The notes under the pieces: generated by a model
Told to the model about the DNA's origin: nothing
The model's database searches: none
Seen by the model: the letters and a program-made list of their open reading frames with translations, nothing else
Source of the DNA: Arcobacter sp.
GTDB taxonomy: Bacteria; Campylobacterota; Campylobacteria; Campylobacterales; Sulfurimonadaceae
Direction of reading: 5' to 3'
Length of the DNA stretch: 50,751 nucleotides
Assembly (NCBI GenBank): GCA_002733885.1
Contig: NVXJ01000002.1
Span: forward strand, 60,025-110,775
Part shown: positions 1-9,069 of the stretch, piece by piece
Layout: every line of letters begins with the position of its first letter
Position numbering within the stretch: position 1 is the stretch's first letter
Translations under genes and position numbers: made by a program

Positions 1-1
1 A

Positions 2-1648
2 AAAGCACCTCTTATTGATACGAAGTTAAATCCAATTGGCTTAGTAGGTATTTCAAAAGATATAACGAATGAGCATGAGTTGGAAAAACAACTTATACAG
101 TCAAATAGTTTTTTAGTTGATGCACAAAGTATTGCAAAGGTTGGACATTGGGACTGGGATATACTGACTGAAAAACTTTTTTGGTCAGATGAAGTTTATA
201 AGATTTTTGGCTATACGCCTCAAGAATTTGGTGCAAGCTATGAAGCTTTTTTAGCCACTATTCATCCTGATGATAAAGAGATGGTTTCTAAGGCTACCCA
301 AGAAGCTGTTGATAATCATTCCAATTATGACATCTATCATCGCATCATCTTACCTGATGGAAGTGAAAAAATTGTTCATGAATTAGGATATGCCTTGTAT
401 GACAATAAAAATATTCCTATACAGATGATAGGAACCGTTCAAGATGTCACCAAATTTAAAGCCGTACAAAAAGAGTTAGTAGAACAAAAAGAAGCCTTTG
501 AAAAGATTTTTGAGTACTCTTCGGATGGGGCTACACTCATTGAGAATGGAAAATTCATTGCTTGTAATCAAGCTGTTATTGATATGATGAAAGCTTCTAG
601 TAGAGAAGACTTTTTAGAGTTGCACCCTTCTACCCTCTCACCAGAATTTCAACCTGATGGGAGAGCCTCTTATGAAAAAGCAGACAAGATGATGAGTATC
701 TGTTTAAAAAAAGGTCATAAGAATTTTGAATGGGTACATCAACGAAAAAATGGAGAAAACTTTTGGGCAGAAATTTTATTAACACGTATTCATATCAAAG
801 ACAAGGTTATTATTCATGCTTCATGGCGCGATATTTCTGAACGAAAAGCCTTAGAAGAGACCTTGCTTACATCCAATAAAAAGTATCAGAACTTAAGTCA
901 AGAACTCGATAGAAAAGTCAAAGAACAATCTGCGCAGATGATTAAGCAGTCACGTATGGCACAAATGGGGGAATTACTTAGCATGATAGCACATCAATGG
1001 CGCCAACCATTAAGCTCAATTGCTGCTATTGCCAGCGCCGTAAAGATTAAAATTTCTTTAGCCAAAGACAGTGATATTAGTAAAGAAAACAGTGACTTTT
1101 TAGATTCTCAGATGGATAACATTGAAACACTAACGCAAGACTTATCCAGTACGATAAATGATTTTAGAACCTTGTATAAGCCGGACAAAATAATGAAATA
1201 CTTTTACCTAAATGAGCCTATTGATAAAGCCTTTAAACTTTTAGAAATGTCTCTTAATAGAGATACTATTAAAATTGAAAAAGAGTACGCACAAAATATC
1301 TCCTTACTTATGCATGGAAATGAAGTCATGCAAGTAGTACTTAACATACTTAAAAATGCTGAGGATAATTTCATTGAAAAAAACATAAGTAACCCTTCCA
1401 TCTTTATTAGAACTTTTATAGATGACCTTACTGCTAATATCATGATTTGTGATAATGGTGGAGGTATTAATGAAAAAATCATGGAAAATATTTTTGATCC
1501 ATATTTTTCTACCAAGGATGAGAAAAATGGAACAGGCTTAGGTTTATATATGTCAAAAATTATTATTGAGCAACATCATAAAGGTAGTTTAGAAGTTAGT
1601 AATACAGATAAAGGGGCTTGCTTTACTATAAAACTGCCTCTTCAATAA
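2..1648 (+). CDS. PAS-domain sensor histidine kinase, 5' end outside the window
   Basis: The reading frame is open to the first base of the window, so the gene is truncated on the left. A TTG at 80 is only an internal codon: the residues before it (NPIGLVGISKDIT) look like the end of a PAS/PAC domain. Two further PAS domains follow, one with GHWDWD and IHPDDK motifs (PAS_3 type) and a second around 500-850. The dimerisation and phosphoacceptor helix has the H-box HQWRQPL, with its His codon at 992. The ATPase part has an N-box (NAEDNF), DNGGGI and [10 protein letters not shown]. No membrane segment is visible in this part, so it is cytosolic here; any sensor or membrane region lies upstream. 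It ends five bases before the convergent HD-GYP gene. The cognate regulator is not certain; the nearby receiver proteins are candidates. Confidence 0.93.
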   Translation, partial: KAPLIDTKLNPIGLVGISKDITNEHELEKQLIQSNSFLVDAQSIAKVGHWDWDILTEKLFWSDEVYKIFGYTPQEFGASYEAFLATIHPDDKEMVSKATQEAVDNHSNYDIYHRIILPDGSEKIVHELGYALYDNKNIPIQMIGTVQDVTKFKAVQKELVEQKEAFEKIFEYSSDGATLIENGKFIACNQAVIDMMKASSREDFLELHPSTLSPEFQPDGRASYEKADKMMSICLKKGHKNFEWVHQRKNGENFWAEILLTRIHIKDKVIIHASWRDISERKALEETLLTSNKKYQNLSQELDRKVKEQSAQMIKQSRMAQMGELLSMIAHQWRQPLSSIAAIASAVKIKISLAKDSDISKENSDFLDSQMDNIETLTQDLSSTINDFRTLYKPDKIMKYFYLNEPIDKAFKLLEMSLNRDTIKIEKEYAQNISLLMHGNEVMQVVLNILKNAEDNFIEKNISNPSIFIRTFIDDLTANIMICDNGGGINEKIMENIFDPYFSTKDEKNGTGLGLYMSKIIIEQHHKGSLEVSNTDKGACFTIKLPLQ

Positions 1649-1652
1649 GCTT

Positions 1653-2708
1653 CTAAAGGGATTTGAATTGTTTATGTATTATTCTAATCTCATCAATATT
1701 TTTAATAAAAAGATTACATAAGTAGGGATCAAAATGTTTTCCTCTTTGCTCTTGTAAATAGTCCATAGCTTCCTCAAATGACCAAGCTTTTTTGTAAGGA
1801 CGAACAGAGGTCAAGGCATCAAAAACATCGGCTAAGGCTGTAATCCGACCATAAATATGTATTTCTTCAGCTTTTAGTCCTCTTGGATAACCACTTCCAT
1901 CATATTTTTCATGATGCGTATGCGCAATAATTGCCCCTGCTTTTAAAAAAGGATTTTCACTGGTTTCAAGAATCTTCATCCCTATATGGGCATGTTCTTT
2001 CATCTCTTTCATCTCATCTTCATCTAGTTTACCAGGTTTTAATAAGATAGCGTCACTGATACCGACTTTTCCAATATCATGTAAGGGCGAAGCATTAAAA
2101 ACCACCTCTTGTTCATGCCTATCCAAGCCATACGCCTTAGCAAGAAGTCTTGAATAGTGCGCCACTCGAGAGACATGGCTCGCGGTTTCAGGATCTTTGT
2201 ATTCTGCGGTATTTGAAAGTACTTTTAAGGCTTCTTTTTCTCGTTGAATTAAAGCTTGCGTAGCTCTAGCCACCTCTTTTTCTAATTGATGATTAAAATC
2301 ATCCAAAATAAGTTGAGACCGCTTTAATTTAGAAACATTTTTCATTCTAGCACGGTATTCAGCTGCATTAAGCGGTTTTTTCAAGAAGTCTATAGCCCCT
2401 TCATTTAAAGCCAAAAGCTTTATCTCTTCGTTATCCCCTGCTGCAGTTATCATAATTGTTAATATATTTGAATTAATTAAATGTGCTTCTTTCATCAAGA
2501 CTATACCATTCATATATGGCATCATATAATCAACAAGCATAATATCCACTGGATGTTTTTTTATATGGACCAAGGCCTCTTTTGGATCATCAAAGGTCAA
2601 AATATCAGGGTAGATTTTTAAGGACAGGGCTTTTAAAAGCTCTAAATTAAAAGGTTCATCATCCACCGCAATTACATAAAGTGGCGTAGTAAAATCTTTA
2701 GTATCCAT
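1653..2708 (-). CDS. Response regulator with HD-GYP domain (predicted c-di-GMP phosphodiesterase)
   Basis: An N-terminal receiver domain (about residues 10-130, phospho-acceptor Asp in LVDYMMP, Lys in FLKKP) is followed by a short helical linker and an HD-GYP domain. The catalytic signature is complete: HDIGK, then HAHIG, then HTHHEKYDGSGYP, so it should hydrolyse c-di-GMP. I chose the ATG at 2708 rather than the longer frame to 2771 because it begins just before the receiver fold, has a GGGAAG ribosome site upstream, and lies one base after the stop of the FIST hybrid kinase. The two genes are therefore translationally linked. The kinase carries its own receiver and Hpt, so a phosphorelay from its Hpt to this receiver is a natural inference, not shown. 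Confidence 0.92.
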   Translation of the reverse strand: MDTKDFTTPLYVIAVDDEPFNLELLKALSLKIYPDILTFDDPKEALVHIKKHPVDIMLVDYMMPYMNGIVLMKEAHLINSNILTIMITAAGDNEEIKLLALNEGAIDFLKKPLNAAEYRARMKNVSKLKRSQLILDDFNHQLEKEVARATQALIQREKEALKVLSNTAEYKDPETASHVSRVAHYSRLLAKAYGLDRHEQEVVFNASPLHDIGKVGISDAILLKPGKLDEDEMKEMKEHAHIGMKILETSENPFLKAGAIIAHTHHEKYDGSGYPRGLKAEEIHIYGRITALADVFDALTSVRPYKKAWSFEEAMDYLQEQRGKHFDPYLCNLFIKNIDEIRIIHKQFKSL

Positions 2709-2709
2709 C

Positions 2710-5700
2710 TTAAGTTTCTTCCCTATATGCTTGAATACTTTCAAGATAGTGTTCCAACTGCGTAATTTCATTAGAAAAATCCAACTGCTTTTTCTTTCTT
2801 ACTAACTTCTCTATTAAAACTGCTAAGTCTGTCACCTTTTGAAGACATAATGAACTGCTTGCTCCTTTTAACTTATGTGCTTGAGCATAAAGTTCTTCAT
2901 AATCTTGAGCTTCATTCGCCTGATTCATCTGCTTTATAACATTCCTTGTTGTAAACACAAATTTACCAAATAAACTGCTCATAATATCTTCAGGAAGTTC
3001 TAAAAATTCACCTGCCATATTCAAACTTTTAGTAATTTCTCCCGAAGAAATATCAAAAAGTGTACAGGCTTGTAATGAAGGAAAAAGATTATTAAGCAGA
3101 GCTAATACCTCACTATTTTTAATTGGCTTAGCAATATGGGAGTACATACCTACTGTTTTAAATTCCTCTACATCTTTTTCCAAAACATTTGAAGTCAAGG
3201 CGACTATAGGTGTATCTTGATTTTTAGAAGAAAACCTTAGGATTTTTTTTGTTGCTTCTATACCATTTAATTCAGGCATATTGATGTCCATTAATATCAG
3301 ATCATATACCTCTTCTTGTGCTTCTTTCACTGCTTTTTTTCCGTCATCAACAATCTTTATTTTAATCTGATATTTTTTGAGTAGTTCTTCAATAAGCATT
3401 TGATTAACCTCATTATCTTCTGCTACTAATACCCGTAATTTACTTCCGTCAAAAATCTCTTTTGACTTAGATGAGCTACTCTGTAGCGCATAATGGGACA
3501 AGACACTATATAATCGTGTAGAACAGCGATGATAACAGTTAATAACTTGAAGGCTTGGAGTACTGGATTGAAAGTTAGACTTAGTATCAATGCAGATAAC
3601 AAGTACATTATCCTTGTTAATCTGAGCATGCAACTCCTGCGCCTCTTTTTCATCAAACACTATACAAATAGCAGATTTTTCTTTTCTCATTTTGTCTGTT
3701 TCAATTAAAGAAGCATTAAGGCCAAATTCCTCTAGATATTTTAATATATTTTCACTCTGACTACCCTTGTTTAATACAAATATTTGTTGATTATTTAATA
3801 ATTTTTTTAGTCGTATTTTTTCTTTACATTTATCAAATGTAAGACTAAATGAAAACCGACTTCCTTCACCTTTATTACTTTTAAGCTTAATCACACCCCC
3901 CATTAAATCAACCAAGGATGCACTTATACTAAGACCTAGACCCGTTCCACCAAACTGACGCGTTGTGGATGTGTCTTCTTGAGTAAAGGCTTCAAAAATA
4001 GTTTCTTGACGTGAACTAGAAATACCAATTCCCGTGTCTTCAACACAAAACTTAATTTCTTGATTTTTTAGAGTATCCTTTAGTAAGCTAAGTTTAATAG
4101 CAATATTTTGTGTTTTAGGGGTGAACTTTACCGCATTGTTTATCAGATTTGACAGAACTTGATTAAGATGAAGTTCATCCATTCTTAGACATTCACTAAT
4201 ACCCGTATCAAGTTCTAAAGTGTAAACTAAAGACTTCTCTTGTGTTTGAGGTAAATAGTTCATATACAAGAGTTCCATCTCTTTATAGAGGTTAATGTCT
4301 TTCATGCTTATCTGCATCTTTCCTTGTTCAAGTTTTGAAAAGTCTAAGATGCCATCTACCACGCCTAAGAGCATTCTAGCCGAGTGTTCAATGACATTAA
4401 TATACTGACGCTGTTCTTCATTTAGTATACTTTCACTAAGTAAGCCAGCAAAGCCTATTATGCCATTCATTGGTGTTCGAATTTCATGGCTCATATTGGC
4501 AAGAAAGTCTGATTTTATGTTTTTAGTTTCTTCTGCTTTTACCCGGGCATTCTCAATTTCTGTAATATCACTAAGGGTTAAAATGTACATAGTTTTTTTA
4601 TCTAAAACAATCTTTTTCGTGCCTATACGAAAGGTTAATATCTTCCCATTTTTATCTACAAGGTATTCTTTTACAATTGAGGTAGTAGTTTCTGCTTCAA
4701 AGCTACAATTAACATCACAACCCTTGAATAGACCTTCTTTATTAACATAAAGTTCACACAGACATTTATGCTGACTTAAAAAATCATTAATATCTGTATA
4801 ATCAAAGGCGTCAAAAAATTTTTTATTTAAAAAACTAATAACGCCATCTTTGCCTGTAAGAGCAACTATACTTTCTTGATTGTCTAATATATGGTGGAGG
4901 CGAAGTTTTTGCTCCTCCAAACTTTTTTCATATAAAATAATAGAAGTGAAATCTTCTCGTAATGCCATATATTCTACAATTTCTCCTAAATCATTTAAAA
5001 TAGGAAAGATGGTGGCATGAACATAATAACTGCTTCCATCTTTTTTTCTATTTTGTAACATACCTGACCAGACTTCTTTTGCCTTCAGAGTTTTCCACAT
5101 CTGCCTAAAAACTAAAGCAGGGGTATCTTTATGACGGACAATACTATGGGGTTGGCCAATGAGTTCTTCTTGCGCGTACCCACTTAAATCACAGAATTTT
5201 TTATTACTGTACGTAATTATTCCTCTAGCATCCGTTTTTGATACCAAGGTTGCCTTATCCAAGGCATCTTGATACTGCTGTAATAAAATATTTAAACTCT
5301 TATTGGCAAGAAGCTGTTCATTTAATTCTTGTGTTGTCACTTCCATAAGATGAGAAACAACGGAAACAGATTTTCTAAGCTGTTTAGGATGAAGTAAATT
5401 GCTATTAAACTTTGTGTTAACTTTTTTGGACTCAGACAAGCCTAAAACAACACTCGTAAGATTAAAAAGATGATTTTTTCCCTGAGAATATGAAAATTCT
5501 CCATAGCTTACAAAGCCTGCTTGAGGTGCCATCTCAGACAGGAGCCTATATTCTACTTCCAAATAATTATTAAAAAATGATTTTCTTGTGGCACACGAGT
5601 AAATAAAAAGAGACTCTAATGGCTTTATGGACGCTTTTACATAAATATCTGCAGTAGTTTCTATCACACTTTTTTCATCTTCTACCGCAAAACGAACGAT

Positions 5701-6534
5701 CGTACCTTCAGGTATACAACCTGAAAGTTCAAGAGACTTATCTTCATTTACCTTAAGAATAGATCGGGCTACTTGAAGCCCATCATCATCAAAACTCAAA
5801 GGAAATTCTAATAAAGACTGAGAGGTATTAGATAAGACATTCTTTCCAAGATATTTTTCATACACCAAAGAACAAGCTTCTCCATCAATTTCATACACAC
5901 GATTTTTATCTGCCCGTGTCACTTTCATATCTTTACCAATACTCTTCCAACCAAAATTATATGCATTAAACAAATGTAAATCGGCATTATCTAAAGAAAC
6001 GGCTACTAAGCCCTTTGTTAAAGTTTGTGTATCTGATATTATAAAAGAACTATTATTGAAGGCATAATTATCTCCTGAAACACCTCCTACTAAAGTAACC
6101 TTATCCCCACCCGCTTCATGAAAACTTTTTAAAAATTCGTCAACCTCATAATCCAAACCATCTATAAATAAGATAATACATTTTGTGTCTTCTTTGATTA
6201 ATGTCTCTGCCATATTTTTACCCGAAACATGCGCAGCCTCTTGCGAAATAAAAGAAAATAAATCTGTGTTTTCAAAGCTTGTTATGCTTATGAGAAGTGT
6301 GCCTTCATGCATCTTACCGTCTATTATTTCACCGCAACTGCTTGAACCAATGATAATGGCTTCTTTAATATAACTTTTTATCAGACAAGTAACTTCCTTC
6401 ACCTTTTTTTCATCTAAGCTACCATCAAAAATTTGGACGAGTATGGACTTGGCTAAAGGGGTATCTTGCCACTGACTTTTAAGCCATATCTTTAGTTCGG
6501 AGGAATTTGTATAAATCAAGTTTTTACTGTTCAT
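2710..6534 (-). CDS. FIST-PAS-PAS hybrid histidine kinase with receiver and Hpt domains
   Basis: A cytosolic hybrid kinase of about 1274 residues. Domain order: FIST N (GSSSCGEI motif), FIST C (YSCATRK, then YGEFS and NHLFNLTS), PAS (ITYSNKKFCDLSGY), a second PAS that contains CLC and CDVNC cysteines, HisKA (NMSHEIRTPMNGI), HATPase (NAVKFTP, DTGIGI, GGTGLGLSI), a receiver-like stretch without an obvious acid pocket, a proper receiver (LVAEDNE, LMDINMP) and a C-terminal Hpt (AHKLKG). FIST domains are thought to sense small ligands, possibly amino acids, in the cytosol. I chose the ATG at 6534 because it follows an AGGAAAA site; the frame runs on to 6600. It forms an operon with the HD-GYP gene directly downstream, which suggests output through c-di-GMP. 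Confidence 0.92.
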   Translation of the reverse strand: MNSKNLIYTNSSELKIWLKSQWQDTPLAKSILVQIFDGSLDEKKVKEVTCLIKSYIKEAIIIGSSSCGEIIDGKMHEGTLLISITSFENTDLFSFISQEAAHVSGKNMAETLIKEDTKCIILFIDGLDYEVDEFLKSFHEAGGDKVTLVGGVSGDNYAFNNSSFIISDTQTLTKGLVAVSLDNADLHLFNAYNFGWKSIGKDMKVTRADKNRVYEIDGEACSLVYEKYLGKNVLSNTSQSLLEFPLSFDDDGLQVARSILKVNEDKSLELSGCIPEGTIVRFAVEDEKSVIETTADIYVKASIKPLESLFIYSCATRKSFFNNYLEVEYRLLSEMAPQAGFVSYGEFSYSQGKNHLFNLTSVVLGLSESKKVNTKFNSNLLHPKQLRKSVSVVSHLMEVTTQELNEQLLANKSLNILLQQYQDALDKATLVSKTDARGIITYSNKKFCDLSGYAQEELIGQPHSIVRHKDTPALVFRQMWKTLKAKEVWSGMLQNRKKDGSSYYVHATIFPILNDLGEIVEYMALREDFTSIILYEKSLEEQKLRLHHILDNQESIVALTGKDGVISFLNKKFFDAFDYTDINDFLSQHKCLCELYVNKEGLFKGCDVNCSFEAETTTSIVKEYLVDKNGKILTFRIGTKKIVLDKKTMYILTLSDITEIENARVKAEETKNIKSDFLANMSHEIRTPMNGIIGFAGLLSESILNEEQRQYINVIEHSARMLLGVVDGILDFSKLEQGKMQISMKDINLYKEMELLYMNYLPQTQEKSLVYTLELDTGISECLRMDELHLNQVLSNLINNAVKFTPKTQNIAIKLSLLKDTLKNQEIKFCVEDTGIGISSSRQETIFEAFTQEDTSTTRQFGGTGLGLSISASLVDLMGGVIKLKSNKGEGSRFSFSLTFDKCKEKIRLKKLLNNQQIFVLNKGSQSENILKYLEEFGLNASLIETDKMRKEKSAICIVFDEKEAQELHAQINKDNVLVICIDTKSNFQSSTPSLQVINCYHRCSTRLYSVLSHYALQSSSSKSKEIFDGSKLRVLVAEDNEVNQMLIEELLKKYQIKIKIVDDGKKAVKEAQEEVYDLILMDINMPELNGIEATKKILRFSSKNQDTPIVALTSNVLEKDVEEFKTVGMYSHIAKPIKNSEVLALLNNLFPSLQACTLFDISSGEITKSLNMAGEFLELPEDIMSSLFGKFVFTTRNVIKQMNQANEAQDYEELYAQAHKLKGASSSLCLQKVTDLAVLIEKLVRKKKQLDFSNEITQLEHYLESIQAYREET

Positions 6535-6634
6535 TCGCAATTTTCCTGTCTTGATAAAAGTTTTTCTTATCTTATCTAATCTAATTATTTCTTTAAACAA
6601 GCTAAAATTACTATTTGATTAAAAATAATATTTA

Positions 6635-6640
6635 ATTATA
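6635..6640 (-). promoter_or_regulatory. Possible -10 element for the FIST kinase operon
   Basis: TATAAT on the minus strand, about 100 bases before the kinase start, in the divergent gap shared with the receiver gene at 6706. No good -35 is visible, which is usual for vegetative promoters in this phylum. Confidence 0.35.
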
Positions 6641-6705
6641 GTACTTTAGCGTTTTTTTAACTACAGCTGTGTTATTATCAATGAATTACAACATAAGTAG
6701 GCATA

Positions 6706-8019
6706 ATGCAAAACAAAATTCTGATTGTTGATGATAATGAAGTCAACCTTGAACTCATCACCTTATTGATCCAGCAATATACCAAAGAAAAAAAGATAGA
6801 CCTTCAAGTAATTACGGCAGAAAATGGGCAAGAGGCTATAGATGCTTGTGTTCATGGAGATATTGATATTATTTTCATGGATCTTATGATGCCCACTATG
6901 AACGGCAATGAAGCAACCAAAATAATAAAAGCCAATCATCCCCATGCGATGGTTATTGTCATTTCAGCCTTAGGTGATGAGGGCCGACAAAAAGAGATGT
7001 TACTTAATGGAGCAGAAGACTATATGACAAAGCCCGTAAATGGTCCTTTGTTTAAGAGTCGTCTTCACAATTACCTGCAATTAATTCAAACACGTAACCA
7101 CATTTCACACTTGCCCAAAACACATAACCTCTTTACCTCTAAGGTGTATAACTATCACATGGACTTTTTTATAAGCAGTGAAGCTGACTTGTCTGAGTTT
7201 TGGGAAGCCTTTTTGATTCGATTAGACTTTCAACGTCATATTGAAGACTTAAGTGACTTTATTCGTTTTATTTATAGATTTGGAAGCTTACAATTAAACA
7301 AAGGCTACCAGTTTCATATTTTTATAGAAGAAGATGCTGATAATTTTTACTTTACCCTTGATAACATCCAACTACTTGGATCTGAAAAAGTCAATACCAT
7401 TGTACAAAAATATTATAAAGAAGGTCTTTTCCTCTGTGAGGCAAATCACTTGAGCTTTATCTTAGCAAAGACATCCCTTCAAGAGGTGAATATTTTGGTT
7501 CAAGAGAAAGTAAAAAGTGAAGAACCTGCAAAGGTTATCCCTATCATGAGTACACAAAAAGATCAAGAACTTCAAACCTTTGATATCTTAGATACTGAAG
7601 AACTTGAAGACTTTGAAGACCATCTACTTAAGCTTAAATCTCTTATCTTGCTTATGGAAAACAGTAAACTTGAGGCCGAAGATATACAGAACTTATGTCA
7701 CAGCTTAAAAGAAACAGCCTCTATATTATCCATTCCTAATGACACCTATGTACTTTCTAATGCCTTACAAGAACTAACCCATGCTATACAAGACAATCAA
7801 GAATATTTTCACGAAAGTTCTGAACAACTTTTTGATTTCATCAATGCATTTATACATGATTTGATATTTTGGAAGAATAAAATATTTTATGAAGGTGCAC
7901 CAAGTGTAAGCTTTTTAAACGATTCAATTACCAGCAATGCCAATATGCTTAATGCTCTTTTGCAACCTCAAGACAATGCAATAAGCAATGAAGATGTGGA
8001 TGATATTTTTGATTTTTAA
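6706..8019 (+). CDS. Receiver protein with unrecognised helical C-terminal region ending in DDIFDF
   Basis: The first 130 residues are a response-regulator receiver (ILIVDDNE, phospho-Asp in FMDLMMP, Lys in YMTKPV). The remaining 300 residues match no family I can name. They start with a mixed segment (about 150-270) and end in a helical bundle (about 310-420) that can be aligned by eye with the C-terminal halves of the proteins at 8032-9066 and 35785-36870. The last six residues, DDIFDF, are identical to those of the 35785-36870 protein. There is no DNA-binding domain, so the output is probably protein-protein. It sits 12 bases before the next receiver gene and is divergent from the FIST kinase; co-function with that system is likely but inferred. 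Confidence 0.85.
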   Translation: MQNKILIVDDNEVNLELITLLIQQYTKEKKIDLQVITAENGQEAIDACVHGDIDIIFMDLMMPTMNGNEATKIIKANHPHAMVIVISALGDEGRQKEMLLNGAEDYMTKPVNGPLFKSRLHNYLQLIQTRNHISHLPKTHNLFTSKVYNYHMDFFISSEADLSEFWEAFLIRLDFQRHIEDLSDFIRFIYRFGSLQLNKGYQFHIFIEEDADNFYFTLDNIQLLGSEKVNTIVQKYYKEGLFLCEANHLSFILAKTSLQEVNILVQEKVKSEEPAKVIPIMSTQKDQELQTFDILDTEELEDFEDHLLKLKSLILLMENSKLEAEDIQNLCHSLKETASILSIPNDTYVLSNALQELTHAIQDNQEYFHESSEQLFDFINAFIHDLIFWKNKIFYEGAPSVSFLNDSITSNANMLNALLQPQDNAISNEDVDDIFDF

Positions 8020-8031
8020 TAAGGATGATAT

Positions 8032-9066
8032 ATGGATTTAATTAAAGACTTACATGCCATCAGCTCGAGACTAAACCTTCTTTATATTGAAGATGATGAA
8101 CAACTCAGAGTCCAAATGACAGGCATCTTTCAAGAGCTTTTCAATGAGGTCGACACAGGTGAAAATGGTATTGTCGGCTTAAACTTGTATACCAATCGTC
8201 TTAAGCAAAGACAAAAACCTTATGATATCGTCATCACCGATATTAATATGCCTGAAATGAATGGTATTGAACTCATTGAGGCCATCTATCAAACCAATCC
8301 CTTACAGCCTATTATTGTCGTATCCGCACATAATGAGTCTGAGTACCTTTTAGAGTTATTATACCTTGGCATTGATAGCTTTTTAATCAAACCTGTAAAG
8401 CACAATGCCTTAGTAAGCACCTTATATAAAGTCACTAAGAGCATTGAGAATGAGAGGCTTGTGAATAAGCATTATAAAGAAATTGAAGAATTAAACACCC
8501 AACTCTCCTTTAAAAGTCTCGAGCTTGAAAAGAGTAATGACGAACTCCACAGTAAAAACATCGCCTTAGAAAAATCCATGCGGATTATCGAAGGGATGCA
8601 ATATAAAGACCATCTCCATAGAAAGATAAGTCTACCTAGCAATACCTTAACCGTGCACACTAAAAAAGAAAAAGATGATACAAAAAGCAATCCTCTTCTC
8701 TTTCAAATTGAAACAATCATCAGTACCATTGCCTTACAGTATCCTAATAAAAAGATAGAAGATACACAATTGCATGATCTTTCAAAAGCACTCAGTACCT
8801 ACCTCAATTCACTTCCTAAAGACGAAGATTTTCTTATCCTAAGGCTTTGCTTTAGCAAACTGGCAAGTGCCTTAGAACAAAGACCAAAATGCAGTTCAAT
8901 ACAAGAGTTAGAACGTATTATTGGAATTCTTGAAAGTTTTTTCTTTGTGTATAGTAAATGGGAAAAAGAATGGAAAAATATTGAGAAAGAGGATTTTAAA
9001 ATGTTTTGTATATCTATTGATAATGAAGTTTCTACACTTATAGATGTTTGGAACTGTAAAATATAA
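8032..9066 (+). CDS. Receiver protein with coiled coil and helical C-terminal domain
   Basis: The N-terminal receiver starts with IKDLHAISSRLNLLYIEDDE and has its phospho-Asp in VITDINMPEMNG and Lys in FLIKPV. A coiled coil (about residues 130-190, rich in Glu, Lys and Leu) leads to a helical domain (about 225-340) that resembles those of the neighbouring 6706-8019 protein and the distant 35785-36870 protein. The receiver plus coil is clearly paralogous to the latter. Unlike those two, it ends in VWNCKI and lacks the DDIFDF tail. An AAGGAT-type ribosome site precedes the ATG, and only 12 bases separate it from the upstream receiver gene, so they are probably cotranscribed, together with the remains of the kinase gene that follows. 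Confidence 0.85.
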   Translation: MDLIKDLHAISSRLNLLYIEDDEQLRVQMTGIFQELFNEVDTGENGIVGLNLYTNRLKQRQKPYDIVITDINMPEMNGIELIEAIYQTNPLQPIIVVSAHNESEYLLELLYLGIDSFLIKPVKHNALVSTLYKVTKSIENERLVNKHYKEIEELNTQLSFKSLELEKSNDELHSKNIALEKSMRIIEGMQYKDHLHRKISLPSNTLTVHTKKEKDDTKSNPLLFQIETIISTIALQYPNKKIEDTQLHDLSKALSTYLNSLPKDEDFLILRLCFSKLASALEQRPKCSSIQELERIIGILESFFFVYSKWEKEWKNIEKEDFKMFCISIDNEVSTLIDVWNCKI

Positions 9067-9069
9067 GAT

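Noticed and set aside
80-1648. TTG at 80 as the real start of the left-edge kinase
   Set aside because: The frame is open to base 2 and the upstream residues look like the end of a PAS domain, so the gene starts outside the window.
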